Assembly: GCF_013408565.1 (NCBI RefSeq) | Contig: NZ_JACBZX010000001.1 | Span: 3,259,278-3,323,277, forward strand | Direction: 5' to 3' | DNA length: 64,000 nucleotides | Origin: Janibacter alkaliphilus | Lineage (GTDB): Bacteria > Actinomycetota > Actinomycetes > Actinomycetales > Dermatophilaceae | The notes under the pieces: model-generated | Database searches by the model: none | What the model was told of the DNA's origin: nothing | Seen by the model: the letters and a program-made list of their open reading frames with translations, nothing else | Translations under genes and position numbers: made by a program | Part shown: one piece after another, positions 8,664-18,974 of the stretch | How positions within the stretch are numbered: the stretch's first letter is position 1 | Layout of the letters: every line of letters begins with the position of its first letter

Positions 8664-8724
8664 GGGGACGGCCTCTCTTCTCGGCTGCGGCAGGTGGTGC
8701 GCCCACCACGCGACGACCGCCACG

Positions 8725-8744
8725 CGCTAAGCGCTTGCTTAGCG
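8725..8744. promoter_or_regulatory. Palindromic TetR operator between the acyl-CoA dehydrogenase and tetR
   Basis: Perfect 8-bp arms CGCTAAGC and GCTTAGCG separated by four bases lie in the 100-bp divergent intergenic region. This size and form are typical of TetR-family operators near acyl-CoA genes, so autoregulation plus control of the dehydrogenase is inferred. Confidence 0.75.
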
Positions 8745-8758
8745 TACGGCGGGAGGGC

Positions 8759-9379
8759 ATGCTGGGGCAAGTGAGCACGTATCCCCTCGCGACACCGTCG
8801 TCCGAGTCACCCACCGTGCTGCGGCTCTTCGAGGCCGCGGCCGACGCCTTCGGCGCCAAGGGCTTCCACGCCACGACCACCCGGGACATCGCCTCCCGGG
8901 CCGGCCTCTCCCCCGCGGGGGTCTACGTCCACTTCGCCAGCAAGGAGGACCTGCTCTTCCAGCTGTGCCGCGAGGGGCACGAGGTGGCCCGCGACTCGCT
9001 CGCCGCCGCGGCGGCGAAGGCGACGACGCCCTCGGACGCGCTGGCCGCGATCATCGGCGAGTTCGCCCGCTGGCACGCCGAGCAGCACCAGGTGGCCCGG
9101 ATCGTGCAGTACGAGTTCCGCCACCTCAGCCCGGAGCACCAGCACGAGGTGCTCGGGCTGCGCCGCGAGATCGACGCGGTCGTGCGCGGGGTCGTCGAGG
9201 ACGGGGTCGCGACCGGCAAGTTCGACGTCGACGACGCCCGCACCACCGCCCTGGCCCTGCTCTCTCTCGTCGTCGACGTCGCCCGCTGGTACCACCCGGA
9301 CGTGCGCCGCACCCCCGAGGAGATCCAGACCACCTACGCCGACCTCGCCCTCCGCCTCGTCGGCGCCCACCCCCGCTGA
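8759..9379 (+). CDS. TetR/AcrR family regulator of fatty-acid degradation
   Basis: About 206 residues. The N-terminal helix-turn-helix is clear (TTTRDIASRAGLSPAGVYVHFASKED split over helices 2-4), followed by an alpha-helical ligand domain and a C-terminal region with VVDVARWYHP. The gene is divergent from an acyl-CoA dehydrogenase and the palindrome at 8725-8744 lies between them; an acyl-CoA-responsive repressor is therefore likely. Starts at ATG 8759 and GTG 8771 are both possible, since neither has a well-spaced ribosome-binding site (a GGGAGGG abuts the ATG). A TTG at 8735 lies inside the operator and is unlikely. Confidence 0.85.
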   Translation: MLGQVSTYPLATPSSESPTVLRLFEAAADAFGAKGFHATTTRDIASRAGLSPAGVYVHFASKEDLLFQLCREGHEVARDSLAAAAAKATTPSDALAAIIGEFARWHAEQHQVARIVQYEFRHLSPEHQHEVLGLRREIDAVVRGVVEDGVATGKFDVDDARTTALALLSLVVDVARWYHPDVRRTPEEIQTTYADLALRLVGAHPR

Positions 9380-9405
9380 CCCGGCAAACCTCACCCGTCC
9401 CCCCT

Positions 9406-9460
9406 TTATCGGGTTACCCGATAATGCGTCGGTTGCCGGGGAAGGCTTCCCCCGCGACCG
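9406..9460. repeat. ATCGGGT-type palindromic repeat, partial copy
   Basis: A 19-bp odd palindrome (TTATCGGGT-t-ACCCGATAA, 9406-9424), then five bases, then a 15-bp imperfect hairpin (9430-9444 with 9446-9460). The same arrangement, reverse-complemented, makes up the right half of the element at 50077-50156. The second outer palindrome expected after 9460 is missing, so this copy looks decayed or half-sized. It lies between the TetR gene and the next gene. Confidence 0.75.
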
Positions 9461-9532
9461 AGAGGTTCTCCTCAGCCGGGTGAGTAGCACGAAGGTCGGT
9501 GGGTGGTGGCGCCGTCGTGCCAGACTCCGGAC

Positions 9533-10978
9533 ATGCCTTGGACCCGCACCACCAGCACCGTCATCGCGCTCCCTCCGAAGGACATCTGGGCGGTCGTCGC
9601 CGACATCACCCGCTGGTCGCAGTGGCAGCCTGCCGTCGCCCACGCCCGGCTCGACGGGCCGCTGCGCCTGGGGGTGACCGGAGCGTACGGCCTGACGCAC
9701 CGCGCCTTCGGTCCGTTGCACGCACGCACCGCACCACCGCTGGAGGTCACCGCGCTCGAAACCGGACGGATGCTCGAGATCACCCAGCCGAACCCGGCCG
9801 GGGCGATGACCGTGCGCTGGGTGGTCGAGGCCGACGTCGTCGGCACCCGGCTGACGCAGACGGTGACCGCGAAGGGGGCCACCATGCCAGCGGTCGTCGC
9901 TGGGGTCGCCGCTGCGCTCGCCCGAGACTTCGGGCTCAGCGCGCTGCGTCTGGCCCGGCTGGCCGGTCTCACCGACGACCCCGCGCTGCTGCGGGTCGTC
10001 GTCGCCGGCGGCTCCGGCGCCCTGGGGCGCCTGCTCGCGAGCGACCTCGCCTGCCGCGGCCACCGGGTGAGCCTGCTCACCCGCCGCCGCGACGACCGGC
10101 TCCCCCTCGAGCAGATCGTCTGGGACGGGCGCACCGTGGGTTCGTGGGCGGACGCCCTGGAGCGAGGCGACGACGACCGGGCCGGGGTCGGCCTGGTCAA
10201 CCTCGCGGGGCGGCTCGTCGACGTCCGCCCGACGAGCGCCAACATCGCGTCGCTGCGGACCAGCCGGGTCGACTCCACCCACGCGCTGGTCGAGGCCAGC
10301 CAGCGGACCGACCACCCGCTCGAGGTCTGGGTGCAGGCCTCCACGACCGCCATCTGGTCGGACGCCGGCGAGGCCCGGCTCGACGAGACCAGCCCCCTGC
10401 CCGACCCTGGACTGCCGCAGATGACCGGCGTCGCCCGTCCCTGGGAGAAGGCGACCGACGGGGCGCGAGCCGACCGGCTCACCCTGCTGCGGACCTCGAT
10501 CGTCCTCGACCGGGATGCGCCCGCGCTCACGATGCTCGCCCGCCCCACCACCGCCGGCCTCGGCGGTCGGGTCGGGAGCGGTCGCCAGTGGTTCAGCTGG
10601 ATCCATCGTGACGACTGGGTCCGGGTGTGCCGCGCCGCGCTCGGTCTCGATCCCGCCGTGGCGCTGCCCGACGGGCCGGTCGTCGCCGCGGCACCGCACC
10701 CGGTGCGCAACGCCGAGCTCATGGCCGCGCTGCGCAGGACGTTGCGGCGTCCGGCCGCTCCCCCGACCCCGGGCGCGCTGCTGCGCATCGGAGCGGTCGC
10801 GCTGCGCAGCGACCCGGCCCTGGCGCTCACCGGCCGGCACTGCACCTCGACGGTGCTGGCCGAAGCGGGCTTCACCTTCGAGCATCCGACGATCGACGAG
10901 GCGCTGGCCGACCTGTACGACGCCACCTCGGCGAGCGGTGCGCCGAGCACGAGGGCGACGCCCGACCCGCAGGACTGA
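9533..10978 (+). CDS. SRPBCC domain fused to TIGR01777-type NAD(P)-dependent epimerase
   Basis: A 481-residue two-domain protein. Residues 1 to about 150 look like an SRPBCC (START-like) lipid or small-molecule pocket. From about 155 a Rossmann domain begins with VVVAGGSGALGR, and the C-terminal DUF1731-like segment VRNAELMAALRRTLRRP is typical of the SDR39U1/TIGR01777 family. The substrate is unknown. The ATG at 9533 is six bases after CAGACT, so it may be leaderless. It ends one base before the stop of the convergent pentapeptide gene. Confidence 0.82.
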   Translation: MPWTRTTSTVIALPPKDIWAVVADITRWSQWQPAVAHARLDGPLRLGVTGAYGLTHRAFGPLHARTAPPLEVTALETGRMLEITQPNPAGAMTVRWVVEADVVGTRLTQTVTAKGATMPAVVAGVAAALARDFGLSALRLARLAGLTDDPALLRVVVAGGSGALGRLLASDLACRGHRVSLLTRRRDDRLPLEQIVWDGRTVGSWADALERGDDDRAGVGLVNLAGRLVDVRPTSANIASLRTSRVDSTHALVEASQRTDHPLEVWVQASTTAIWSDAGEARLDETSPLPDPGLPQMTGVARPWEKATDGARADRLTLLRTSIVLDRDAPALTMLARPTTAGLGGRVGSGRQWFSWIHRDDWVRVCRAALGLDPAVALPDGPVVAAAPHPVRNAELMAALRRTLRRPAAPPTPGALLRIGAVALRSDPALALTGRHCTSTVLAEAGFTFEHPTIDEALADLYDATSASGAPSTRATPDPQD

Positions 10979-10979
10979 G

Positions 10980-11513
10980 TCAGTCGACGACGACGCCGAA
11001 GGGGGCGAGCAGGTCGAGAGCCGCGGCCGGGTCGATCCGCAGACCACGGGCGTCGTTCTCCCGCAGGTCGATCGACATGCCGTTACTCCCGCGCAGATCG
11101 GTCCCGGACAGCCGCGTGCGCACGAACCGTGCCCCGGACAGGTCGCACCCGGCCAGCACCGCCCGGGTGAGGTCGGCCTCTGCGAGGTCGACCCCGGTGA
11201 GCCGGCAGTCGGTGAACCGCGCCTCGGTGAGGTCGACGCCCCCGAACGACGAGTCGTCGAGCCTGCTGTCGGTGACGACCCACGGATCGGCGACGAGCCC
11301 GGCCGGCCGGACCATCCCCCAGGCCACGCCGAGCGCCTTGCAGCCGACGAGTCGCAGACCCGAGATCCGCACGTCAGCGAGGTTTGCCCGGCTGAGGTTG
11401 CACCGGGTGAAGGTGCAGTCGACGAGCTCGACGCCGCGCAGGTCTGCAGCCTCGAGGTCGAGGTCGGCGATCTCGACACCGTCGAGGACCGCCCCGGGGC
11501 GCAAGAGATCCAC
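10980..11513 (-). CDS. Pentapeptide-repeat protein
   Basis: A 177-residue protein made almost entirely of five-residue repeats of the form A(D/N)Lxx (AADLRGVEL, CNLSRANL, ADLTRAVLAGCDLSGARF). Such sequences fold as a right-handed quadrilateral beta-helix. Some members, such as MfpA and Qnr, mimic DNA and protect gyrase; nothing here proves that role. A non-repeat insertion around residues 60-80 interrupts the helix. The GTG start lies six bases after TAGCGT and has no ribosome-binding site, so a leaderless mRNA is likely. Confidence 0.85.
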   Translation of the reverse strand: MDLLRPGAVLDGVEIADLDLEAADLRGVELVDCTFTRCNLSRANLADVRISGLRLVGCKALGVAWGMVRPAGLVADPWVVTDSRLDDSSFGGVDLTEARFTDCRLTGVDLAEADLTRAVLAGCDLSGARFVRTRLSGTDLRGSNGMSIDLRENDARGLRIDPAAALDLLAPFGVVVD

Positions 11514-11628
11514 GCCCTCACGCTAGCGGCCTCCACCGACGCCGACGCTGACCCGCCGACCATCGATACCCACGGTGCGCCCTCAGAATCCGGTGGCGTC
11601 TCGACCGGTCGTCGGAGAGCATCTGCCC

Positions 11629-12786
11629 ATGGCCCACATCGTCATGGTCGGCGTCGACGCGATCAGCCACACCCTGCCCAGCCTGGAGATCCTGCGAGAG
11701 CTCGTGGGCCGCGGTCACCGCGTCCGGGTCGTCAACGACCCCGAGCTCCGCGACCTCATCGAGGGGACGGGCGCCGAGCTGATCCCGGCCACCTCCACCC
11801 TGCCGAAGGGGGCGTGGCCCGAGGACCCGATCGGGGCCATGCGGATCTTCTTCGAGGACGCGGCCCAGGTGCTCGACCAGGTGCGCGCAGAGCTGGACCG
11901 TGACCCGGCGGACCTGTACCTGGCCGACATCGGCGGCTACGCGGCCCGGGTGATGGCCGAGCTGCAGCGGCGCCCCTTCGTCCAGCTCTCCCCTACCTTC
12001 GTCGCCTGGGAGGGGTACGCCGAGGAGGTCGGTGCCCCGATGATGGCCCTGCCCGGGGCCGACGCCTACCGGGCGGACTTCCGGGCCTGGCTGGAGCGGG
12101 AGGGCGCCACGACGACGGACCCGGACGACTTCGCCGGGGTGCCTCCCCGGGCGCTCGCGCTCGTGCCCGAGGCGATGCAGCCGAACGCCGACCGGGTGGA
12201 CCACGACCGGGTCACCTTCGTCGGACCGTGCACCGGGGACCGGACGGACCAGGGCAGCTGGGAGCGGCCGGAGGGCGCCGATCGGGTGGTGCTCGTCTCG
12301 CTCGGCTCGAGCTACACCGATCAACCGGAGCTCTACCGGCAGTGCCTGTCGGCCTTCGGCGGGCGTGACGGCTGGCACCTCGTGCTCCAGATCGGTCGCC
12401 ACGTCGACGAGGACGCGCTCGGCGAGATCCCGGACGGCGTCGAGGTGCACCGCTGGGTGCCACAGCTGGCGATCCTGCGTCAGGCGGATCTCTTCGTCAC
12501 CCACGCCGGGATGGGCGGCAGCAGCGAGGGGCTGCTCACCGCCACCCCGATGATCGCGGTGCCTCAGGACGTCGATCAGCTCGTCAACGCCGACACCCTC
12601 GTCGGCCTCGGGGTGGCGCGGCGGATCGAGACGGCCGACGCGACCGCGGAGCGGCTCGTCGCGGCAGCCTCCGCTCTGCTCGACGACCCGGAGGTGGCCG
12701 CGCGCCTGGCCGAGCTGGCCCACCAGGCCCGCGCCGAAGGCGGGACCGTGCGTGCGGCCGACCTCCTCGAGGCCGAGCTGGGCTGA
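11629..12786 (+). CDS. Macrolide-type (GT1) glycosyltransferase
   Basis: A 385-residue GT-B enzyme of the MGT/OleD-like GT1 family. It has an N-terminal acceptor domain (MAHIVMVGVDAISHTLPSL) and a C-terminal nucleotide-sugar domain with the family motif THAGMGGSSEGL followed by PQDVDQLVNA. Such enzymes glucosylate macrolides, flavonoids or lipids with UDP-sugars, and many act in antibiotic self-protection. No biosynthetic cluster lies around it, so the substrate is open. The ATG at 11629 is preceded by GGAGAG; an upstream ATG at 11575 is less likely. Confidence 0.85.
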   Translation: MAHIVMVGVDAISHTLPSLEILRELVGRGHRVRVVNDPELRDLIEGTGAELIPATSTLPKGAWPEDPIGAMRIFFEDAAQVLDQVRAELDRDPADLYLADIGGYAARVMAELQRRPFVQLSPTFVAWEGYAEEVGAPMMALPGADAYRADFRAWLEREGATTTDPDDFAGVPPRALALVPEAMQPNADRVDHDRVTFVGPCTGDRTDQGSWERPEGADRVVLVSLGSSYTDQPELYRQCLSAFGGRDGWHLVLQIGRHVDEDALGEIPDGVEVHRWVPQLAILRQADLFVTHAGMGGSSEGLLTATPMIAVPQDVDQLVNADTLVGLGVARRIETADATAERLVAAASALLDDPEVAARLAELAHQARAEGGTVRAADLLEAELG

Positions 12787-12818
12787 GGATCGACCCCAGC
12801 CGCTCACCTTGTCCGCAT

Positions 12819-12860
12819 CTCCCTAGGTTGCAGGCTGAGGGGATCCAGCTGCCTAGGGAG
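12819..12860. terminator. Putative bidirectional terminator between convergent genes
   Basis: CTCCCTAGG (12819-12827) pairs with CCTAGGGAG (12852-12860), extended by CAG/CTG inside the loop. It sits between the glycosyltransferase stop and the ettA stop. The tract after it is G-rich rather than T-rich on the + strand. Confidence 0.5.
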
Positions 12861-12880
12861 TTGGGGGTTCGGGAGGTGGG

Positions 12881-14563
<1,683 letters not shown>

Positions 14564-14641
14564 GGGGGCAGGCTATCCACTCCGCACCCCCGCGCCGAAT
14601 CCGCCGGACGCCGCGTGGTCACCGACCCGCCAGCCCCCTCG

Positions 14642-15175
14642 TCAGGCCGGGACCTGCTGCCACCCCCGACCGTCCTCGTCCTCGTCCAGGGGCGGCGGGG
14701 CGTCCTGCGCACCGGGCTCGTCCCGCTCCCCCGGGCGGTCCGACCCGGAGTCCACCGCAGAGTCCCCCGCGGTGTCCTCCGCGTCGCCGCCCGGACCTCC
14801 GTCGGCGCTGCCGAAGCGCACCGCCTTCTCGTACCGGGTGGTGCCGAAGGTGAGGTCGTGACCCACCGAGAACGCCTCGATGTCCACCGAGCTGCCCCAG
14901 GACCCGTCGGAGCGCTGCCAGGAGCTCACCTGCTGGCGGCCATGGACGATCACCGGGTCGCCCTTGCGCACCGAGGCGTGGGCGTTCATCCCCAGGCTGC
15001 GGTAGGTCGCGACGTTGTAGAAGCTCGTCCCGGCGTCGACGAAGACCCCCTCCTTCGTGCGGCGCCGCACCGTGCTGGCCACCCGGAAGGTGGTGAACTG
15101 CAGCCCGGCCCGGGTCTGCCGGTGCTCGGGGTCGGCCACCACCCGGCCGACGACGGTCACGCTCGTCTCGTTCAT
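14642..15175 (-). CDS. ssb: Single-stranded DNA-binding protein, paralogue without the canonical C-terminal tip
   Basis: A 177-residue protein with an N-terminal OB fold (MNETSVTVVGRVVADPEH...FRVASTVRRRTK...YRSLGMNAHASVRKGDPVIV) and an acidic disordered tail. The tail ends in GRGWQQVPA instead of the DIPF-type tip that recruits partner proteins in the housekeeping SSB. It is not next to rpsF/rplI genes. It is therefore probably a second SSB (SsbB-like), as found in actinobacteria, with a role in recombination or chromosome handling rather than replication. That last point is inference. Confidence 0.85.
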   Translation of the reverse strand: MNETSVTVVGRVVADPEHRQTRAGLQFTTFRVASTVRRRTKEGVFVDAGTSFYNVATYRSLGMNAHASVRKGDPVIVHGRQQVSSWQRSDGSWGSSVDIEAFSVGHDLTFGTTRYEKAVRFGSADGGPGGDAEDTAGDSAVDSGSDRPGERDEPGAQDAPPPLDEDEDGRGWQQVPA

Positions 15176-15342
15176 CTGCTGCCTGCCTCTCGCTGGCCGC
15201 CCGCCCGTGCGGCGGGCCGCGTACGCACGAGACTGCCGCGCAGCCGCCCCGCGGCGCTGCCCCCGGCGTTCAGCTGTGGACGGCCCGACGGGCCGAGCCG
15301 GGCCTGTGCAGAGGTGTCCGGAGCAGGGCCTGTGCAGGGGTG

Positions 15343-16989
15343 TCAGGAGCGGGCGCGGGCGATGCCCTCGCGCGTCACCTGGTGCCGCTGCAGGACAGCC
15401 TCGACCGGCTCGATGACCGAGCCCTGGGCCACCTCGGCCACCGCGGCCCGCAGCCGCTTCTCGACCGCCCGCGCCCGGCGCCGGGCGCCGACCGCGGCGA
15501 ACCAGCGGGACAGCGCGGCCAGCAGCAGCCCGCCGATCAGGCCGCCGAGGAGCAGCAGCGTGGGCAGCGCCACCGGCCCCACGTCGGGGGTGGGCAGCTC
15601 GGGCAGCTGCAGCCAGGCCACGACGCCGACGACGAGCAGCCAGAGCAGGCCGACGACCGCGGCCAGGGCGAGCGCCACCTGCAGCGCGCCGACGAGCGAC
15701 CACCACCGCGGGTTCTTCTCGCGCAGCGGGGTGCGCAGCACCGCCTGGTCCAGCTCGTCGGCGAGGTCGTCGTCGTGCGGCCGGGCGGCGTCGCTGACGG
15801 CGTCGGCCCATCGCGGCGGCAGGCCGGCAGCGGCCGACTCGCCGAGGCGTCGGGCAGCCAGGTCGACCGCGGCGCGCGCCGACGGTGCCGGCGGCGGGAT
15901 CGAGGACCGACCGACGACGGCACGGACGTCGGCGACGCTGACGTCGCCCCCGGTCCCCTGGTCCAGCCGCAGCCGCTTCAGCGGCGCCGGGCGCAGTCCC
16001 TGCACCCACCGGGTGAAGGGCCAGCCGGTGCGGGCGTGGGCCTCGCGGCGCACGTCCCGGGCGACGGCGTCGACGACCGTGGGCACCCCGGCGGTCCGGG
16101 CGAGGGCGTCCACCAGCGCATCCTCGGGCAGGTCGCGGCGGCTCGGCTCGTGCTCGGCGACCGAGCCGTCGAGCCCCTCGGCGGCGGTGCACAGGTCGGC
16201 GGCCAGCCGGTGGCGGGTGGCGTCCTCACGGGCGACCGCGGAGGCCAGCCGCTCGCGCAGGGCACCCAGCCCGTCGCCGGTGGGCACGGCGGTGGTGAGC
16301 ACCTCGGCGTCGGTGAGACCGTCCCGCTCCAGCAGCCGCCGCAGGTCGACGACCACCGGCTCGACCCCGTCGGCGGGGAGCCGGTCGGCCTGGTTGAGGA
16401 CCACCACCGTGACCGCGCCGTAGGCCCGCAGCACCGCGACGTACTCGTCGTGCAGCACGGCGTCGGCGTACTTCTGCGGGTCGGTGACCCAGACGAAGAC
16501 GTCGACGAGCTCGAGCACCCGGCGGGCCTCCTCCCGGTGCGCGCTCTCCCGGGAGTCGAAGTCGGGCAGGTCGACGAGCACCAGCCCGTCGAGGTCCCCG
16601 GTCTGCTCGGCCGGCACCTGGTGCCGTCGTCCGACGGAGAGCCAGTCCAGCAGCTCGCCGGCCGGCTCCTCGCCCCAGACGGCCGCGGTCGGGGTCGAGG
16701 TCGTCGGCCGGCGCATCCCGACCTGGGCGACGTCGTCGCCGACGAGCGCGTTGAAGAGGGAGGACTTGCCGGAGCCGGTGGCCCCGGCGAGGGCGATCAC
16801 GGTGCGCCCGCCGACGAGGGCGGTGCGCTCGCCCACCTTCGTCACGACCTCGCCGGCCGCGGCCGCCGGGGCCGGTTCGAGGAGATCGCCACCGGCGGCC
16901 AGCGCCTCGCCCAGGGCGGCGGCGCGGACCCCCAGGTCGTCGACCGAGGGAGCGGACGACTCGCGGCGGCGCAGGCTCGGCGGGGTCAT
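15343..16989 (-). CDS. Membrane-associated dynamin-like GTPase (second of a tandem pair)
   Basis: About 548 residues. The G domain has G1 GATGSGKSS, G3 DLPDFD and a G4-like LNQAD. Two hydrophobic segments (VALALAAVVGLLWLLVVGVV and LPTLLLLGGLIGGLLLAAL) lie at roughly residues 430-500, followed by a basic C-terminus. This is the plan of bacterial dynamin-like or YfjP-like GTPases that remodel membranes. Its ATG overlaps the stop of the upstream GTPase (ATGA at 16986), so the two are made together, recalling the paired DynA/DynB proteins of Streptomyces that act at division septa. The functional link is inferred, not shown. Confidence 0.8.
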   Translation of the reverse strand: MTPPSLRRRESSAPSVDDLGVRAAALGEALAAGGDLLEPAPAAAAGEVVTKVGERTALVGGRTVIALAGATGSGKSSLFNALVGDDVAQVGMRRPTTSTPTAAVWGEEPAGELLDWLSVGRRHQVPAEQTGDLDGLVLVDLPDFDSRESAHREEARRVLELVDVFVWVTDPQKYADAVLHDEYVAVLRAYGAVTVVVLNQADRLPADGVEPVVVDLRRLLERDGLTDAEVLTTAVPTGDGLGALRERLASAVAREDATRHRLAADLCTAAEGLDGSVAEHEPSRRDLPEDALVDALARTAGVPTVVDAVARDVRREAHARTGWPFTRWVQGLRPAPLKRLRLDQGTGGDVSVADVRAVVGRSSIPPPAPSARAAVDLAARRLGESAAAGLPPRWADAVSDAARPHDDDLADELDQAVLRTPLREKNPRWWSLVGALQVALALAAVVGLLWLLVVGVVAWLQLPELPTPDVGPVALPTLLLLGGLIGGLLLAALSRWFAAVGARRRARAVEKRLRAAVAEVAQGSVIEPVEAVLQRHQVTREGIARARS

Positions 16990-18710
16990 CGGACCTCCTG
17001 GACGGCTGCCGCGGCCTGCTGCAGCCGGCGCACCTGGGCCTCGCTGACGGTGGCCTCCTTGGCGGTGGTGGCGTAGCGGTCGCGCTCGGCGGCGAAGAGC
17101 TCCTGCACCCGCTCCTGCAGCAGGGTGCGCGCGCGGGCGGCCATCTCGCGGACGGCCTGGTCGCCGAAGATCGCCTCGAGCACCTTCTGCGCCAGCGCGG
17201 TGGTGCCGCCGGCGATGGCCACCTCGGGGGCGACGAGCACGCCGCCGGTGTGGGCGAAGGAGACGAGCATGAGGAAGAGGCCGATCCCGTTGACGCCGTA
17301 GGCGGCCACCCGGGCGTTGGTGCGGCGGTCGCCGCCCTCGGCGCGCACCAGATCGAGCACGTCGCCCTGCCAGTCCCGGACCAGCCGCTCCACCTGCTCG
17401 GCGAGATCGGGCGAGGAGCCGCGCAGGTCGGGCCGGGCCTGCAGCAGCGCGGCACCGGCCTCGCTGCCGCTCCAGGTGCGGACCACCGCCGCCGAGGCGG
17501 TCTCGGCCTCGGCCTGCAGCAGCGCCGCGACCCCGGTCTGCAGCGCCTCGTCCAGCTCCTCGGCGGGCCGCTGCGAGCCGGTGACCGCCGAGGTGATCCG
17601 GTCCCGCAGGCGGGAGACGCCGTGCTCGACCTTCTTGAAGAGCTCTCCGGTGCCGACGAGCTCCTGCCAGCGGGCGAGCACCTCGCCGCGCAGCAGGGTG
17701 CCGTCCTTCATCCCGGCGGTGACACCCTCCTCGGCCTCGTCGTAGGCGTCGAAGGCGGCCTGCTCCAGGCCGGTGGTCTGCTCCCGCTGGGCGGCGACGG
17801 CGGCGACGACGTCGTCGGTGCGCTCGTCGAGGGAGCGCAGCGCGCCGTCGAGGGTCTGGTGGACGATGATCGTGCGGGCCCGCTGGTCGCCGGCGAGCGC
17901 GGTCAGCCAGGACCGCAGCCGCTCGATGTCCTTCTCGGGGATGAGGCCGTCGGCGCTCACCTCGGTCTCCGGGATGGTGAAGACCGGTGCGGTCTCCAGG
18001 CCCTGCTCGCGCAGCATGTCGGTGAGGTGGCCGCGCACGTCGGCCATGGCCGGCCGGTCCACCCGGTCGAGCACGATCGCCACCGCGGTCCCCCGCTCGG
18101 CCGCCTGGCGCAGCAGCGCCCACGGCACCGCGTCGGCGTAGCGCGCGGCGGTGGTGACGAAGAGCCAGAGGTCGGCGGCGGCGAGCAGCTGGCCGGCGAG
18201 CTCGCGGTTGGCCTCGACGACGGAGTCGATGTCCGGGGTGTCGAGCATGGCCATGCCGGCCGGGAGGGTGTCGGAGGGGACGAGCCGGACCGTGCCCGGC
18301 TGCGGCTCGGTGGCCGCGTCGCCGCTGACCCGGGCCAGGGTCGGCAGCACCCGGGAGTCGGTGAACCAGCGGGCGTCCTCGGGGTGGTGGATGAGCACCG
18401 GCGAGGTGGTCGTCGGCCGGATCACGCCGGGGGTGCTCACCTGGCGGCGGAGCACGGAGTTGACCAGGGTGGACTTGCCGGCACCGGTCGAGCCGCCGAC
18501 GACCGCGAGCAGCGGGGCGTCCACCGAGGCGAGCCGGGGCAGCACGTAGTCGTCGAGCTGGTGGAGCAGCGCGGTGCGCTCGGCCCGGGCCTGCTGCGTC
18601 GAGGGCAGCTCCAGCGGCAGGTCGGCGCGCTGCAGCTCGTCCCGCAGCGCCGTGACCCGAGCCAGCAGCGCCGCCGGGTCGGTCGCGTCTACGGTGCTCG
18701 CCCTGGCCAT
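16986..18710 (-). CDS. Dynamin-like GTPase (first of a tandem pair)
   Basis: A 574-residue GTPase with G1 GGSTGAGKST near residue 71, switch threonines in RPTTTSP, G3 DTPDID and a degenerate G4 (LDRVD). Long amphipathic helices follow (residues 280-430), then one hydrophobic segment near 480-520 (VNGIGLFLMLVSFAH, VLVAPEVAIAGGTTAL). It is operonic with the next GTPase. The ATG follows TACGCT by six bases, so transcription is probably leaderless. A heteromeric membrane-remodelling complex of the two proteins is a reasonable hypothesis. Confidence 0.8.
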   Translation of the reverse strand: MARASTVDATDPAALLARVTALRDELQRADLPLELPSTQQARAERTALLHQLDDYVLPRLASVDAPLLAVVGGSTGAGKSTLVNSVLRRQVSTPGVIRPTTTSPVLIHHPEDARWFTDSRVLPTLARVSGDAATEPQPGTVRLVPSDTLPAGMAMLDTPDIDSVVEANRELAGQLLAAADLWLFVTTAARYADAVPWALLRQAAERGTAVAIVLDRVDRPAMADVRGHLTDMLREQGLETAPVFTIPETEVSADGLIPEKDIERLRSWLTALAGDQRARTIIVHQTLDGALRSLDERTDDVVAAVAAQREQTTGLEQAAFDAYDEAEEGVTAGMKDGTLLRGEVLARWQELVGTGELFKKVEHGVSRLRDRITSAVTGSQRPAEELDEALQTGVAALLQAEAETASAAVVRTWSGSEAGAALLQARPDLRGSSPDLAEQVERLVRDWQGDVLDLVRAEGGDRRTNARVAAYGVNGIGLFLMLVSFAHTGGVLVAPEVAIAGGTTALAQKVLEAIFGDQAVREMAARARTLLQERVQELFAAERDRYATTAKEATVSEAQVRRLQQAAAAVQEVR

Positions 18711-18819
18711 GGCGGCAGCGTAAACGAGCGCCCGGGGGCATCCGGACCCGACGCACCGGCGCGGGCGGCGACCGTCCGGACACGGTCGACCGGGTGACGA
18801 CCGCCCGGGCGGTCACGAG

Positions 18820-18893
18820 CGCCCCCGGCAGGACTCGAACCTGCGACCTCGGGATTAGAAGGCCCTTGCTCTGTCCAGCTGAGCTACGGGGGC
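18820..18893 (-). tRNA. tRNA-Arg (anticodon TCT)
   Basis: A 74-nt cloverleaf on the - strand. The acceptor arms GCCCCCG and CGGGGGC pair fully, the anticodon loop reads CTTCTAA (anticodon TCT), and the T-arm GGTTCGAGTCC is standard. CCA is not encoded. Confidence 0.95.
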
Positions 18894-18974
18894 AGCGCCG
18901 CGCGGCCCCCGTACCGCGGGCCGCCTCGACCCGATGCAGTGTAGTGAGCATCACGGACCTGACATGATGCGGCC

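Noticed and set aside
15343..18954. A single giant 1203-residue protein spanning both GTPases
   Set aside because: Only the part from 16989 shows GTPase motifs; the rest is an Arg/Pro/Ala-rich shadow of the upstream GTPase gene in another frame.
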